Below are positions 13,499 through 25,054 of a stretch of DNA of 64,000 nt, piece by piece. Source of the DNA: Ichthyophthirius multifiliis (lineage: Eukaryota > Ciliophora > Oligohymenophorea > Hymenostomatida); the NCBI RefSeq assembly GCF_000220395.1, contig NW_004085885.1:186001-250000 (forward strand), in the 5' to 3' direction. The notes under the pieces are model-generated. The model had not been told where the DNA came from. It worked only from the letters and a program-made list of their open reading frames with translations, and ran no database searches. Made by a program: the position numbers and the translations under genes. Positions within the stretch are counted from its first letter, which is position 1, and each line of letters begins with the position of its first letter.

Positions 13499-13850
13499 AT
13501 GAATAGATTAGGCAACAATGTATTTTATATAAGAATTTAATATTTAGTAAATAAAAATAATTTTTTTTAAAAAAGAACAACCAAAGATTGCCAACATAAG
13601 AAAAAGAAATAATACCAATTATGATAGGAGCTTCAAGATTATAAACTTTAGGTTCAATAAAAGATTCAGATTAAAAAAATAAAAATTAAAAATTGAAAGT
13701 ATTATAAAAATAAATATAAGAAATTAATAAAATTATTATAGTAAATATATACATATAGTATTGATAATAATAAAGTAATCGGTAATGGTACATTTGGAGT
13801 AGTATATTCTGTAAAAAAAAATATAAAAAAAAAACAGATAATAAATTTAT

Positions 13851-13900
<50 letters not shown>

Positions 13901-15138
13901 TTAAATATTTATTTAAATATTTATTTTTTAATTTTTATTTAAATTTAAATTTTTTTTTAATGTATTACTATAAAAAAGGCTATTAATAATTAAACTGGTG
14001 AAAAAGTAGCTATAAAAAAAGTTTTCTAAGATCAAAGATACAAGAATAGAGAATTATAAATGATGAAAGAAATTGGTTATCATACAAATTTAATAAATTT
14101 AAAACATTATTTTTATACAAACGGTGATAATAATAGTGTAATATTTTAAATAATTTTTAAAATTTAATATAAAACATAAATAAATATAAGCCAGATGAAT
14201 TATATTTAAATTTAGTAATGGACTATATACCTGAAACATTATATCGAGTAGTTAAATATTATAGTAAAAAATAGAAAGGGAATTTCCCAAATATACTACT
14301 AAAATTATACTCATACTAATTAATAAGGGCATTAGGTTATATATAAACTCTTGGTATTTGCCATAGAGATATAAAACCAACTAATGTATTAGTTGATCCC
14401 AGAAACCATTCTCTTAAAATGTGTGATTTCGGTTCTGCAAAAAAATTAATTTCAGGAGAAGCTAATATATCTTATATATGTAGCAGATATTATAGAGCGC
14501 CTGAACTTATGTTTATGGCTACTTAATATACTACTTCTATTGATATATGGTCTGTGGGTTGTGTTATTGCTGAAATGGTTTTGGGAGAACCTATTTTTGC
14601 AGGAGAATCTAGTGTTGATTAATTAGTAGAGATTATTAAAGTATTAGGAACTCCTTCAACTTAATAAGTATTATTATATATATATATATATTATTTATTT
14701 ATTAATATGTTAAAAAAATAAAACAGATTTAAATTATGAACTAAGATCATTAATAATCTAAATTACCTTAAATATAACCCACTCCTTGGAACAAAGTATT
14801 TTAAAATTGTAAAGTTGATCCTCTGGCTGTTGATTTGATTTCTAAAATGCTTATATATAATCCAGAGAAAAGAATTAAACCTTTATAAGCTTTATAACAT
14901 CTTTACTTTAAAGAAATAAAAAATTCTAAATGTAAAATTAATGGGAAAAATTTACCTGAATTATTTGATTTTACCATTGGTTTTTTATTTTATTTTTATA
15001 TTATTTTTATATATTTAATTATTAGATGAGGTGTTTAATAGAGAAGATTTATTTAAAAAATTAGTTCCTGATTGGTATATAAATAGAAGAGTCACTGAAT
15101 CAGATTAATATTAAAATAATGAAGAAACAATATATTGA
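13499..15138 (+). CDS. Glycogen synthase kinase 3 family Ser/Thr kinase
   Basis: Seven exons splice exactly to 404 residues. Introns: 13520-13575, 13699-13741, 13811-13978, 14138-14190, 14668-14726 and 14980-15025. The glycine loop is [12 protein letters not shown] and the catalytic Lys lies in EKVAIKKVF (about residue 84). The catalytic loop is [13 protein letters not shown] (Asp about 184), the metal loop CDFGSAK (about 203), and the activation loop [18 protein letters not shown] with the regulatory Tyr at about 219. The Ser-Tyr-Ile-Cys-Ser-Arg-Tyr-Tyr block and [10 protein letters not shown] are diagnostic of GSK-3 within the CMGC kinases. Length matches GSK-3 (about 400). It acts on primed Ser/Thr substrates in the cytoplasm and nucleus. 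An inhibitory Ser9-like site was not seen in the short N-terminus. Confidence 0.97.
13811..13978 (+). repeat. GSK-3 intron with (AT)n tract
   Basis: The longest intron of the GSK-3 gene contains an alternating AT tract (about 13854-13888). Splicing joins GVVYS to [14 protein letters not shown] in phase 0. Confidence 0.8.
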
Positions 15139-15365
15139 AAAAAAAAATTGTTAATAATAAGTAAGTGTTTATACAAAAATATTATTATTATTATTATTTT
15201 ATTTGTTTAATTTATAAATTTTTAGTATCTAATGTAATTATATAATTAAGTATTAATATTTTCATTTTAATTGTTTATTATTTTATTTATTTTTTAAAAA
15301 TGAAATACTTAATTTTTATTTTTTTATATAAAGTTTATTTAATTTATATTTTTTTATAAAATTAT

Positions 15366-16585
15366 TCATTCTTAATCTGGACTATTTATTGCTATTGCTA
15401 TTTGATTACCTTAATAATCTCTAATTGCTTTTGACTTTTGATAAAAAAAAATAAAATAAAAACAAAAAACAAAATTATTTTAATTAAAAAACTTACTTTA
15501 ATAAATCTTAATAATTCTTTATTTGATAAATTTAATTGTCTTTTTAGTTTGCCATAAAATTCAGTATTCATTGATTGCGCTATAATTATAGAATCAGCTT
15601 CTGCTTTTCCTTATTATTCAACTTATTAGGCATCACCTTTTGCATAATTCTTTTTTTTTTATTTAAAAATTATTTAAATAAAAAATATTTTATACTATAG
15701 TAATTTCTTTTTAAAATTAAGCACTCATCTTAAGAGTTTCTAGCTCGACTAGTGTTCGACTTTTTTAAGCTTAAGCTTTTTAAATATTTTATTTAATAAC
15801 TTCGGAAACTTAAATAGCTTTTTCGAATTCATCAGGTAAATCAACAGATCTTAATTAAAAAATTCTATAGTAGAATAACAATATATTTTAAATTATTTAT
15901 TTAAAGCTTCTTGCATTTTCACACCTATTCTTTAAATATCAACAAAAAAATTGTATGCGGTATATTCAGTTGTCTTTTTTTATTTTTTGAAATAAGTATG
16001 ATTAAAATTAAAAAAATACATTTTCTGTTAATGTATGAATAGCTATATGTGAGAAAATATTTGAATAATTTTCTCTATAATTATTATATAACTCAAATAA
16101 ATCTTCATATATAAGCCTTTAAAAAAAATACTAATTTTTAATTTTAAATTTATTTTTTATTTTATATTATTTAAAATTAACTTATATTAAAAAGATATTT
16201 CTAAAATAACTTCTAAACCATCTGATGTTCTACTTCTTATAGGACCATAATCAGCTCCTTAATGATTACTATACTCTAAATTCAAAACTGTTTTTGGAAA
16301 TTTTATAAAACTATGTCCAACACCTAAAAAATGTATTCCTGCTGAATAAGGCTTTTTTCCAATCTATTATTTTTTTATTTTTTAAAAAAAATAATTATTT
16401 TAATTTATATAATACTGATTTAGATATTGAACTATAATCAAGACCGTATTCATTTACTTCTAATGAGTTAAAAGATGATAATAATAATGTAAAAAGTGTA
16501 ATTATAGATATTCCAAGGCAAACTAATTTATTATTTTTAAATAATTATCTATGTATTATAGTAATTTGATTAATTACTAACGCAT
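15366..16585 (-). CDS. SPFH / band-7 (prohibitin-homology) membrane protein
   Basis: Reading from ATG at 16585, an N-terminal hydrophobic anchor (LVCLGISIITLFTLLLS) is followed, after a short intron, by AGIHFLGVGHSFIKFPKT. Then come GPIRSRTSDGLEVILEISFQ (the SPFH 'sRTsDGl.v.l.~sfqY' block), RSVDLPDEFEKAIQVSEVIKQ, and a helical KAQAQKSRTLVELET and GKAEADSIIIAQSMN region typical of the band-7 coiled coil. TGA at 15366-15368. Several 40-65 nt introns interrupt the gene (for example around 16090-16190 and 15980-16025). SPFH proteins form oligomeric scaffolds on membranes. The single N-terminal anchor fits this, but the exact subfamily is not decided. Confidence 0.8.
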
Positions 16586-17561
16586 ATTTTTGTTGAGAAA
16601 TCCATTTTTCTTAAAAAAAATTTTATGATATTTATATAAATATTTTAGAAAAATATTATTTATAAAAAATCTAAATATTTAATTTTTTTTTTATAAAAAA
16701 ATACTTTTTAAATAAATATTTTAATATAAATATATGTAAATATAAAATAATAATTTTTTATAAAGATAATAATAAGATAAATAATATAAAAAAAATAATA
16801 AAAACCAAAAAAAAAAATAAATTGTAATTTATGTAATTTATAATAAAGTTTTAAAAAATATTTTAGCTAATATAAAATTTATGTAAATAATAATATAATA
16901 AATTTATTATGATAAAAAATATAAAGAAATTATATGAAATAAAGATAAATTAAATTAAATTAAATTAAAAATATAAAAAAATTATATGAAATAAAGAAAA
17001 ATTAAATTAAATAAAATATAAAGAAATTATATGAAATAAAGAAAAATTAAATTAAATTAAATAAAATATAAAGAAATTATATGAAATAAAGAAAAATTAA
17101 ATTAAATTAAATAAAATATAAAGAAATTATATATTAAATTAAATTAAATTAAATTAATTAAATTATAAATAATAATAATACTTTTGTTATTTTCAATTTA
17201 TTAACTATTAATATTAATACTAAAAATTTTTTTAAATTATTTCATTCTAATATATAATACAAACTTTTTTATTATTTAATATTTATATTTTTTTTTTTTA
17301 ATAAAAAAATATTTTTAACGATATAAAGTTGTATCTTTTTTACTTTTTTATCAAATTTTTATCAATTTTTTTTTATATAAATAAAATTTTATTTATAAAA
17401 AAATTAAATAAAAAATTATTTTAAAATATACATATAGAATTATTTAAAAAAAAAAAATTAATATAGAATAATTCATTTATAAAAATTAATTATATAAAAT
17501 ATTAAAAGTATATTTTAAATAATAAAAACTAAAATTTTTTTATTAATTTTTATATAAATAA
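16586..17561. other. Intergenic region with tandem repeat
   Basis: 976 bp between divergent genes (starts at 16585 minus and 17562 plus). Apart from the tandem repeat given separately, only AT-rich homopolymer tracts were seen. Confidence 0.55.
16920..17166. repeat. Tandem minisatellite, 50-bp unit, about five copies
   Basis: The motif AAGAAATTATATGAAATAAA recurs at 16924, (diverged) about 16975, 17021, 17071 and 17121 (last copy truncated). The last intervals are exactly 50 bp. Each unit also contains a short ATTAA/TTAAA array, and the block ends in a pure TTAAA run. Confidence 0.85.
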
Positions 17562-17985
17562 ATGGATAAATTATAATTACCTCATGCTAAGTTATTTTAT
17601 TATAGTGCAGAATTATATAAAAATGGTACAATATCAGAAAATGAGAAACTAAAGTTAAAAGGTATTAAAAAAAAACAGTAAAATATTTTTTATTTAAAAA
17701 ATAATAAGAAATGGTAATAAATGATGAACCTGAAATATTTGAAATATTAGAAAGTTATTAAAGTAATGGAAACGAGTCTTATTTTACAAACGGATTATTA
17801 TGCTTATTGAGACCGAATTAAAAGCATCTTTATTAAACTTAAAATACTTAAAGTAAAAATAAATAAAATTAAAAAATATTAAAAAAAAGATGATATAAAA
17901 AAAAAATAACTTTAATAATAATAAGAATAATAAGTATAAACATAATAATAAATTTAATAATAGTAACAAGTTGAATAATAATAAG

Positions 17986-18041
<56 letters not shown>

Positions 18042-18382
18042 GTTACATAACAATAGTAATAATTACATAATTAATAATAGGCTTCAACTAATGTTTAATA
18101 ATAACTTAGCGAAAACAAATAATCTAATTAGGAAATAATATATAACAATAATATATTAGATGATAAATAATCTTATGAAATTAGAAGAAATTTCATTAAT
18201 AATAATCCAAGTGTTCCCGAAGAAGTACTTTTTTTATTTGTATAAATTTTTATTTAATTTACAAAAAATAGATTTCCTCTCCATTAGGTCTTAAATTATA
18301 TAAAAGAAAAAGAAATTTAAAAAAAGCAGATCCTTCAATTAAAGATTATTTAAAACCATACAGCGCTGCATCATAATCCTGA
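17562..18382 (+). CDS. Polyglutamine protein of unknown function
   Basis: Four exons (introns 17662-17708, 17853-17889 and 18225-18271) splice exactly to 229 residues; TGA at 18380-18382. The N-terminal about 75 residues are folded-looking: a helix-rich segment with NGTISENEKLKLKEMVIND and EIFEILESYQ. This resembles a short acidic module I have seen in ciliate proteins but cannot name. The middle is a Gln tract encoded almost entirely by TAA and TAG codons (about 17905-18075). The C-terminus is basic (KLYKRKRNLKKADPS). No signal peptide or membrane span. Function unknown. Confidence 0.75.
17990..18045 (+). repeat. (TAA)n run encoding poly-Gln
   Basis: About 18 consecutive TAA codons lie in frame inside the polyQ protein. 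In the standard code they would all be stops. Confidence 0.85.
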
Positions 18383-18629
18383 AATTGAGGATTGAATATT
18401 TTTAATATAATCAAAAATAAAAATTTATTACGTAAATAAACAAACAAAATTAAAATAAATATTAAATAAAAATGTAAAACTTAAAAATTTAAATGTAATA
18501 TTTTTTTATTTTTATTTTTTTTAGTAAAAGTAAAAAAATTATATTTGATTTAAATTTTATATTTTATTAGAATAATATTAAATAAATATAAAATAAAAAA
18601 TAAATAAATATATATTTATATAAATAAAA

Positions 18630-20709
18630 TCAATCTTATCCAAAAATGAAAACAAAATGATCTATTAAAGTTTTTGCTGTAGCAACATAACCCGAAAAGG
18701 GAATAATTTTTATTAAAGCTCTATAATTTGGATAAACAATAAACTTTAACATATATTCTATTTTCTAAATATCTAATTCAACGGTTCCTCTAAGTTTATA
18801 ATTTACAAATTATTTAGTATTTCTTTATTAAGAAAACTCTTCTAAAGTTATGTTTTCTTTAAATTAAGGCAAATATTTCTTGAAATAATTAGGGCTTCTA
18901 ATAACTTTATTATTCAAAATAAATATTTCGCTTTTTATTATTTCATCCCTTTTTAATTACCATTTTACTTTAAATAATTAAGAATTATCAGAAAAATCTT
19001 TAAAGTTTATATATTTAGGTAATAAATTTGGTAAAAACAAATTGAAATAAAATTCTCTTTAGTTAATAGTGCCACTTACAACTGCGTTTATTAGTCCATA
19101 AGGTTATCTTGAATAATTTAAAATCCCTTCTACTTTAATTTGTTTTTTTATTCCTATTTAATCTGGAAATAAATCATTTTTTAGATATAAATTAGAATCT
19201 ATATTTTATTTAAAAAACAAATAAGAAAAAATTTAATTAATTTATTTATTATAAAAATAAATACTTTGATCTCCTTCAAATTTCAATTTAAAGTTTTCAA
19301 CTGTAAAGCCAGACTTTTTTTAAAAAAATAAGATAAACAAGACATTAATTTATAAAAATAAATGATTTACTTTATTTCCTAAATATAAATTACACTTAAT
19401 AACATACCTCTAAGTATTAATATCAAGTATTTTTTCCGAAATAGTCCCGACTTAAAAATCATGAGAATAAATAAGAATACTTTTTTTTTTTAAATTCGCT
19501 ACTTTAAATCTTCTAATAATTTAAGGAGTTATTTTATAATTATTAAAAACTTTAAAACTATTCTTTTAAACCATATAAAGAGTACCTCTATGTTCTTTTT
19601 AATTTATTTGCATATTTTTCATAGGAAAATCGAAAACAGAAATGTCACTTTTACCTTTAATTTATTTTTTATTTAAATTTTTTTTTTTTTAAAAAAAAAA
19701 AATATTACTTAAATCAGAAAAATCAACATAATTATCTTAAAAAAATCCAGATCTATTAATATATTTTTAACTAGATTGAGTTTTTAATGTGTTTTTATTT
19801 GCAATTTTAATTTAATATGAGGTAGATTATAACTAATTATCATAATCATTTTTAGGTTAATTATTATTATTTTTAAGCTAATTATTATTATTTGTTGTTT
19901 AATTATAATTATTAATATCATTTTTAAATTGATTACTATCGTTTTAGTTTTTGTTAATATTTGCAAATGTCGGAAATTCAATATTTTTTTATTCTAAAGA
20001 CTGTTGTTTTTTAATTTGGGTTTATTATTATTATAATTATTATTATTACATTAATTATTATAATTATTTTTATTTTTCGTAATCTATTTGTTATTAGTAT
20101 TCTTCTTCTTCTTTTCTTTTTCTTTCTTATTCTTCTTTTTTTATTCTTATTTATTCTTCTTTTTTACTTCTTTCGTATTCTTCTTTTATTTTAATCTCTT
20201 ATTCTCTCTCATATTCTTGATTTTAAAATGTATCTACTTAAGCTCCTTAAGATTCGAATTAATCTAAGTTATTTCCCAAATCATCCTAAACTTGATTTTG
20301 TAAAATTTTTTAAGTTTATAAAAATTATGATTATTATTCTTATTATTAAGATGCCGTTAATTTTTTTACAGGCATTTTTTTCGTTTCTTAAAAGTTTTAA
20401 GGAACAAACATTGGAAATGCTATTTTTGCTTCTTCTAAAGTTAGCTTTCTGAATTTTTCATAATCTATTTATTACTTTTTTAACATTAAATGATAGTCTA
20501 AATAATTATTATAGTATTCAGATATCGCAAATATTTATTATTAATCATCTAGTTTATCTAATTCATCTAAATCAATATTTTGAATTTAATTTTATATATT
20601 TTAAATATCTGGTAAATTTGCATCTAGGGCTAAATATTTATAATATATAAAAAAATATAAATAAATATATTTGTAAATGCATATATATAAAAAATTAAAA
20701 TTAAATATA

Positions 20710-20750
<41 letters not shown>

Positions 20751-20873
20751 GTATTTATTATATTAATTATTTAATTATTATATTTTTTTATTAATTTAAA
20801 GTCTTTATTATAATACAAATTTTTTTTTTTGTATTAAGATTTTTAGAAAAAATACGAAAATAATTTAAGTATT

Positions 20874-20918
<45 letters not shown>

Positions 20919-21865
20919 CCTTCATAAAGAAAATCTAAGGCTTGTTCTTCAGTTTCACATTAATCTACAAATTCTAATATTCCTATCATTTAATTTTATG
21001 CTTTTAACATTAAATCAGCTATATTAATAAAACAAAAATATAATAATTTTTTTTTTATAAAAACGTATGCTTGAATTGATTGGTTTAGGTTTACTAGCAA
21101 TTTATTTCGATTCTTGTACAGGCGCAGCAGCTTTTTTTTCTTCGAAAAATAAATAACTATCAGGAAATTAAATATTTTATTTTTTTAAGTTCTCTTGAAT
21201 TTATATAAATTATAATTTTTTTCCATTTTTATCATTTTCCCAAGTTTTTGCCCATTTCATAATACATTCCATACATAATCTAATAATTTAAATACCAGTA
21301 TATTCATCTAATAATAATAAAAAATTTATTTTTATTTTTATATATATATTTATATTAATAAAAAAAAATATAAATAAGAAATTTTATTTTATTTATATTT
21401 TTTTTTACTTTCTTTATACATTGTTTATCCTCTTGTTTCTTTTTTATTTCCTTTATCAAATTCACATATTTCTTATATTTTTTTTAAAACAGAATGCTTT
21501 AATAAACTAACTACAAAATCAGTATTCGATTTTTAATCTTGGGGAGTTACACAATCTTTTAATAGCTATTTTTTGTTATAAATAAATGTTAAATTATTTA
21601 TTATTATAATAAATCTATATTTTTACTAGCATAGCATAAAATTTGTTTATACCCTTATGTTTCTTACTACCTAAGACATCATTTATTTTATCTAATACTT
21701 TATTATATTATTGTCTATTTATTTTAATATATTTAAATTTATATTATTTAATAATTTATACTTATCTTTTTGCTTTAAAATAATATCCATTATTTCGTTT
21801 CTTTTCTAATAATAACTATTATCCGATTCTATTATTTTTTCAATTGTATTTGAAATATCAACCAT
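18630..21865 (-). CDS. Putative clathrin-adaptor-related protein: VHS/ENTH-like N-terminus, charged/polyQ linker, adaptin-ear-like C-terminus
   Basis: ATG at 21865, TGA at 18630-18632. The N-terminal about 200 residues are helical and contain FYAMLLLKDCV, FVVSLLKH and RLCMECIMKWAKTWE, the pattern of a VHS-type superhelix (inference from pattern only). A linker follows with a strongly charged Glu/Lys/Arg coil (about 20100-20220) and an Asn/Gln region. The C-terminal about 300 residues resemble an alpha/gamma-adaptin appendage. They carry an immunoglobulin-like part (FTVENFKLKFEGDQSIYFYN, then YGLINAVVSGTIN) and a platform part (KYINFKDFSDNSQLFKVKWQ, ending with FSGYVATAKTLIDHFVFIFG). Such modules recruit accessory proteins at coated vesicles. 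Introns are numerous and not all boundaries are fixed; one near 20645-20920 contains two (AT)n tracts. The domain labels need profile support. Confidence 0.55.
20645..20920 (-). repeat. Non-coding AT-repeat segment inside the adaptor-like gene
   Basis: Two alternating (AT)n tracts (about 20705-20745 and 20875-20920) lie between coding segments, probably in an intron. The exact splice sites were not determined. Confidence 0.55.
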
Positions 21866-22610
21866 TTTTAAATAAAATATTTTCACAAAATTTAAGTTAT
21901 TTATTTATTATATAATAAAAATTATAAATAAAAATAAAACTATAAATAAAATAATAATTATTTAATTTAAATTATAATTACATATATAATTAATTATATA
22001 TTTAATTATCAATTTATATTTTTTTAAGTTAATTATATATTTTTTAAAAAAATTAATAATTTCAAACTTATTTTATTAAAAAATAAATATTTTTGTTGCG
22101 TTTTCTATAATTATTAGTTATATATTTTGCTAATAATTTTCTTTATTATATTTTTTTTTTTATTACAATTATAAAAAAATTAAGAAAACTAAAAATTAAT
22201 ATATATTTGTTTATTAAAATAAAAATTATTATATTTTTTTTATATCAAAAATTTTTTAACAATTTTTTTTTTTAAAATAAATAGTTACCTTTATATATTT
22301 AAAACCAAATTAAAGGTTTTTTATTAGTCCTTAAAAAAAATATAATATATATATTTTTTTTTATATTGTTTCTACTATTATTATTAAAAATAAATAATAT
22401 TTTATGTCATTATATTTAAAAATAATTAAATAAGTATATATTTTTTTTTATATATTAATTTTCTAAAATAAATAAACTGAACATTTTTAAAAAATTAAAT
22501 TTTATAAAATAAAAGGTACACATTCAGAAACATAACAAAAAAAAGAACACAGAACACAGTTTAATTACATATATAAAAATATTTTTTTTTTGTTTAAAAG
22601 TAAATTCATA
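21866..22610. other. Intergenic, upstream of the adaptor-like gene and downstream of H2B
   Basis: 745 bp of AT-rich DNA. It holds the promoter of the gene starting at 21865 and the 3' UTR of H2B. Nothing else recognised. Confidence 0.5.
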
Positions 22611-22973
22611 TCAAGAAGAAGAGAATTTAGTAACGGCTTTAGTTCCTTCAGAGATAGCGTGTCTAGCTAACTCACCAGGTAATAAAAGTTTAACAGCAGT
22701 TTATACTTCACGGGAAGATAAGGTTCTTCTTTTGTTGAATCTAACTAATTTGGAACCTTCAAGGGCGATTCTTTCGAATGAATCATTAATGAAAGAGTTC
22801 ATTATATTCATAGCTTTTTTTGAGATACCGACATCAGGGTGTACTTATTTTAATACTTTAAAGATATAAATGGCGAAAGTTTCAACTCTTTTTTTGTGTC
22901 TTTTAGTTTATCCTTTGTTAGCTTATTATTTTACTTTCTTTTCAGTTGCTGCAGGGGCTTTGTTTGGGGCCAT
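22611..22973 (-). CDS. Histone H2B
   Basis: Intronless, 120 residues, ATG at 22973 and TGA at 22611-22613. The N-terminal tail is basic ([20 protein letters not shown]). The core follows the histone fold: [79 protein letters not shown]. The C-terminal helix Lys (AVTK) is the ubiquitinated position in other H2Bs. Length is normal for H2B. The gene is visibly more GC-rich and uses preferred codons (AAG, GTT, GGT, AGA, CAA/TAA mix) unlike its neighbours, as expected for a highly expressed gene. Confidence 0.98.
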
Positions 22974-23415
22974 TTTCTTTTTTATTTAATTTTTTTTAAT
23001 TTTTTAATTTTAATATTAAATTCTAATTAATTATTTATTATCTTTTTTTTAAATTAAAAATTAATTAATATAAATATCTGTATCTTAAAATTCATTAAAT
23101 ATGATTGGAGAGTTTTTTTTTAAAAAATAATATATTTTTATAAAATGTTATTTTTTATTTTTATAATTTAAAATTATTGAGGGAAAAACATAATATTTAA
23201 AATTTATAAGATTTAATATTTTTCTTTTTTACAATCTATTAAGTTGTTTATTATTTTTGTTTAAGTTAAAAGAAATATAAAAAATAAAATTTAAAATTAA
23301 AATATTAATATTTTTTTTTTAAGAGATGTTTTAAATATAAATTTCAATATAAATACATTTATTAATTATTATTTCATTATATATTGAATTATTTTATTTT
23401 AGATATTCATTTTAT
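22974..23415. other. Intergenic, upstream of H2B
   Basis: 442 bp between the H2B start and the TGA of the next minus-strand gene; presumably the H2B promoter. No canonical box could be singled out in the AT background. Confidence 0.45.
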
Positions 23416-24411
23416 TCAAGAAAGGTCATTTATTAATTTCTAATCTTCTTATAATCCCCAATTAATTTTATATTTAATTAAATTTATATAAGGAATAGAA
23501 GAAAGATAGTTTTTCTTTATTTTTATTTTTTTAAATAAATAATAAACCAATACTAAATTAATAAATTATAATTTTTTATTACATGAGCTAAATAATATTT
23601 TGTTAATTTTTAGCAATATGGATGTTCTTCATTATATTAATTATATAATATAAACTTTCTTAATAAAATATTAAGATTTTTAACATTATTATCAGATAAA
23701 ACAGAATTATTAATTTAAAAAAAAAATCTGTTTAAGCTTTAGTCTATAACACTATATTTTTAAGTATAACTATCAATATAATACTATCTAAAATCTTTTA
23801 GAAATTAAAATAAGAATATAATAGATAAATAAAATATATATATATAAATTAAACCTTCTGCTGGTAAATCGGAATTAAATTTTATTGAAAAATTTATAAA
23901 ATGATTTGTTTTGCAATATAACATAAATATTTCTGATTCATTATTCGCTATTTTTGTTTCTTCACTAACCTTTCAAAAATATTTTTTTTTATTTCTTTAT
24001 TTTTTTAAAATAATACCATTCTTTGCTTTAATAATTAAACATGTAAAATCATTATATTTGAATGAATTTCTGGATTTTCCAAAACAAAAGGAAATTATTC
24101 TTATATATAATTTGTTTCATTTAAAAATTCAAATAATTCATAAGATAAATTGTAACTTGGTTCTCTTCATATTTTTTTTTATTTTTAAATATTCAAATTA
24201 TATTATATATTATGTATTATACGATAATGTATAATTGCCAAAAATTTTACTAAGAAAACCTTTTTTTTATTATGTATATACCTTTTTATTTTATTATTTT
24301 TTTAAAAATATGAGTTTTTTTAATTTAAAAATAAACTTTTTTGGGTATTGGAATAAACTTTTATGTTTAATTTTAATTTGAAAAATTAAAAAGCAATTTA
24401 GTATATTTCAT
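23416..24411 (-). CDS. Hypothetical protein, multi-exon, possibly organellar
   Basis: No family recognised. Coding segments join across short introns and read, in order: an Arg/Lys- and Phe-rich start (ATG at 24411); SYELFEFLNETNYIQ and FVLENPEIHSNIMILHV; SEIFMLYCKTNHFINFS; DFRQYYIDSYTQKYSVID; EEHPYCQKLTKYYLAHVI; and YINLIKYKINWGLQED, ending DLS before the TGA at 23416-23418. The basic, aromatic N-terminus is compatible with a mitochondrial presequence, which is weak evidence. Splice sites at about 23845-23915, 23960-24010 and near the 5' end are approximate. The balanced composition argues it is a real gene rather than chance. Confidence 0.5.
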
Positions 24412-25054
24412 TTTGTAAAGTTTTTTTTATTTATAAATATTAAACAAAAATACATATATGTTAAAAAATTATACTATTTATAAATGATTAAAATAAGTAT
24501 TTTTAATTATTTATTTTTGTATATAATTAATTTTTATAATATATATTTATAAAATTAATATTTATTTAAATATTATAGTAAAATTATTATAAAATTTATT
24601 GTCTTAAGTCATAAAAAAAAATGTATTCATAAGTTTAATTTCATATTTAAAAAAATTGGAAATTTGGAATCTTTTTAAATCAGAATTATTATAAAGTTTT
24701 TTGAAAATTAGTTTTTTTTACTGTTAAAATTTTTTAATCTATTTTTAATTAATTAATTTAAATATTATATAATATATATTCAAAAAAAAAAAAAACAAGA
24801 AATAAATATAATATTTAATGAAGTAAAGAGTTATAGTTTTTACTAATCTTAAAGTTAAAAAAACATATAAATACATTCATTTTAAAAAATATTAATTATT
24901 TTTTTATTTTCTGATTTATATATTTCTCAAAAATATTAATTTTATACAAATAGAATAATAGATTTATTATTGAAGACAATCCAAACTAGCAACTTTATTA
25001 AAAAATAAACATATAAAAAGACCATATATTATATTTAACAAGTAATAATAAAAT
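24412..25054. other. Divergent intergenic region
   Basis: 643 bp between the start at 24411 (minus) and the start at 25055 (plus). AT-rich with an A14 run near 24785. No gene seen. Confidence 0.45.

Noticed and set aside
16920-17166. CRISPR-like array
   Set aside because: Units are contiguous with no unique spacers, and the DNA is eukaryotic.
17784-18053. A poly-Leu frame on the minus strand
   Set aside because: Antisense of the TAA-encoded poly-Gln exon; no homology-like pattern.
23911-24234. Plus-strand frame of 107 residues starting at 23911
   Set aside because: Overlaps minus-strand segments with better coding character, and is hydrophobic as expected for antisense of Asn/Lys/Glu codons.
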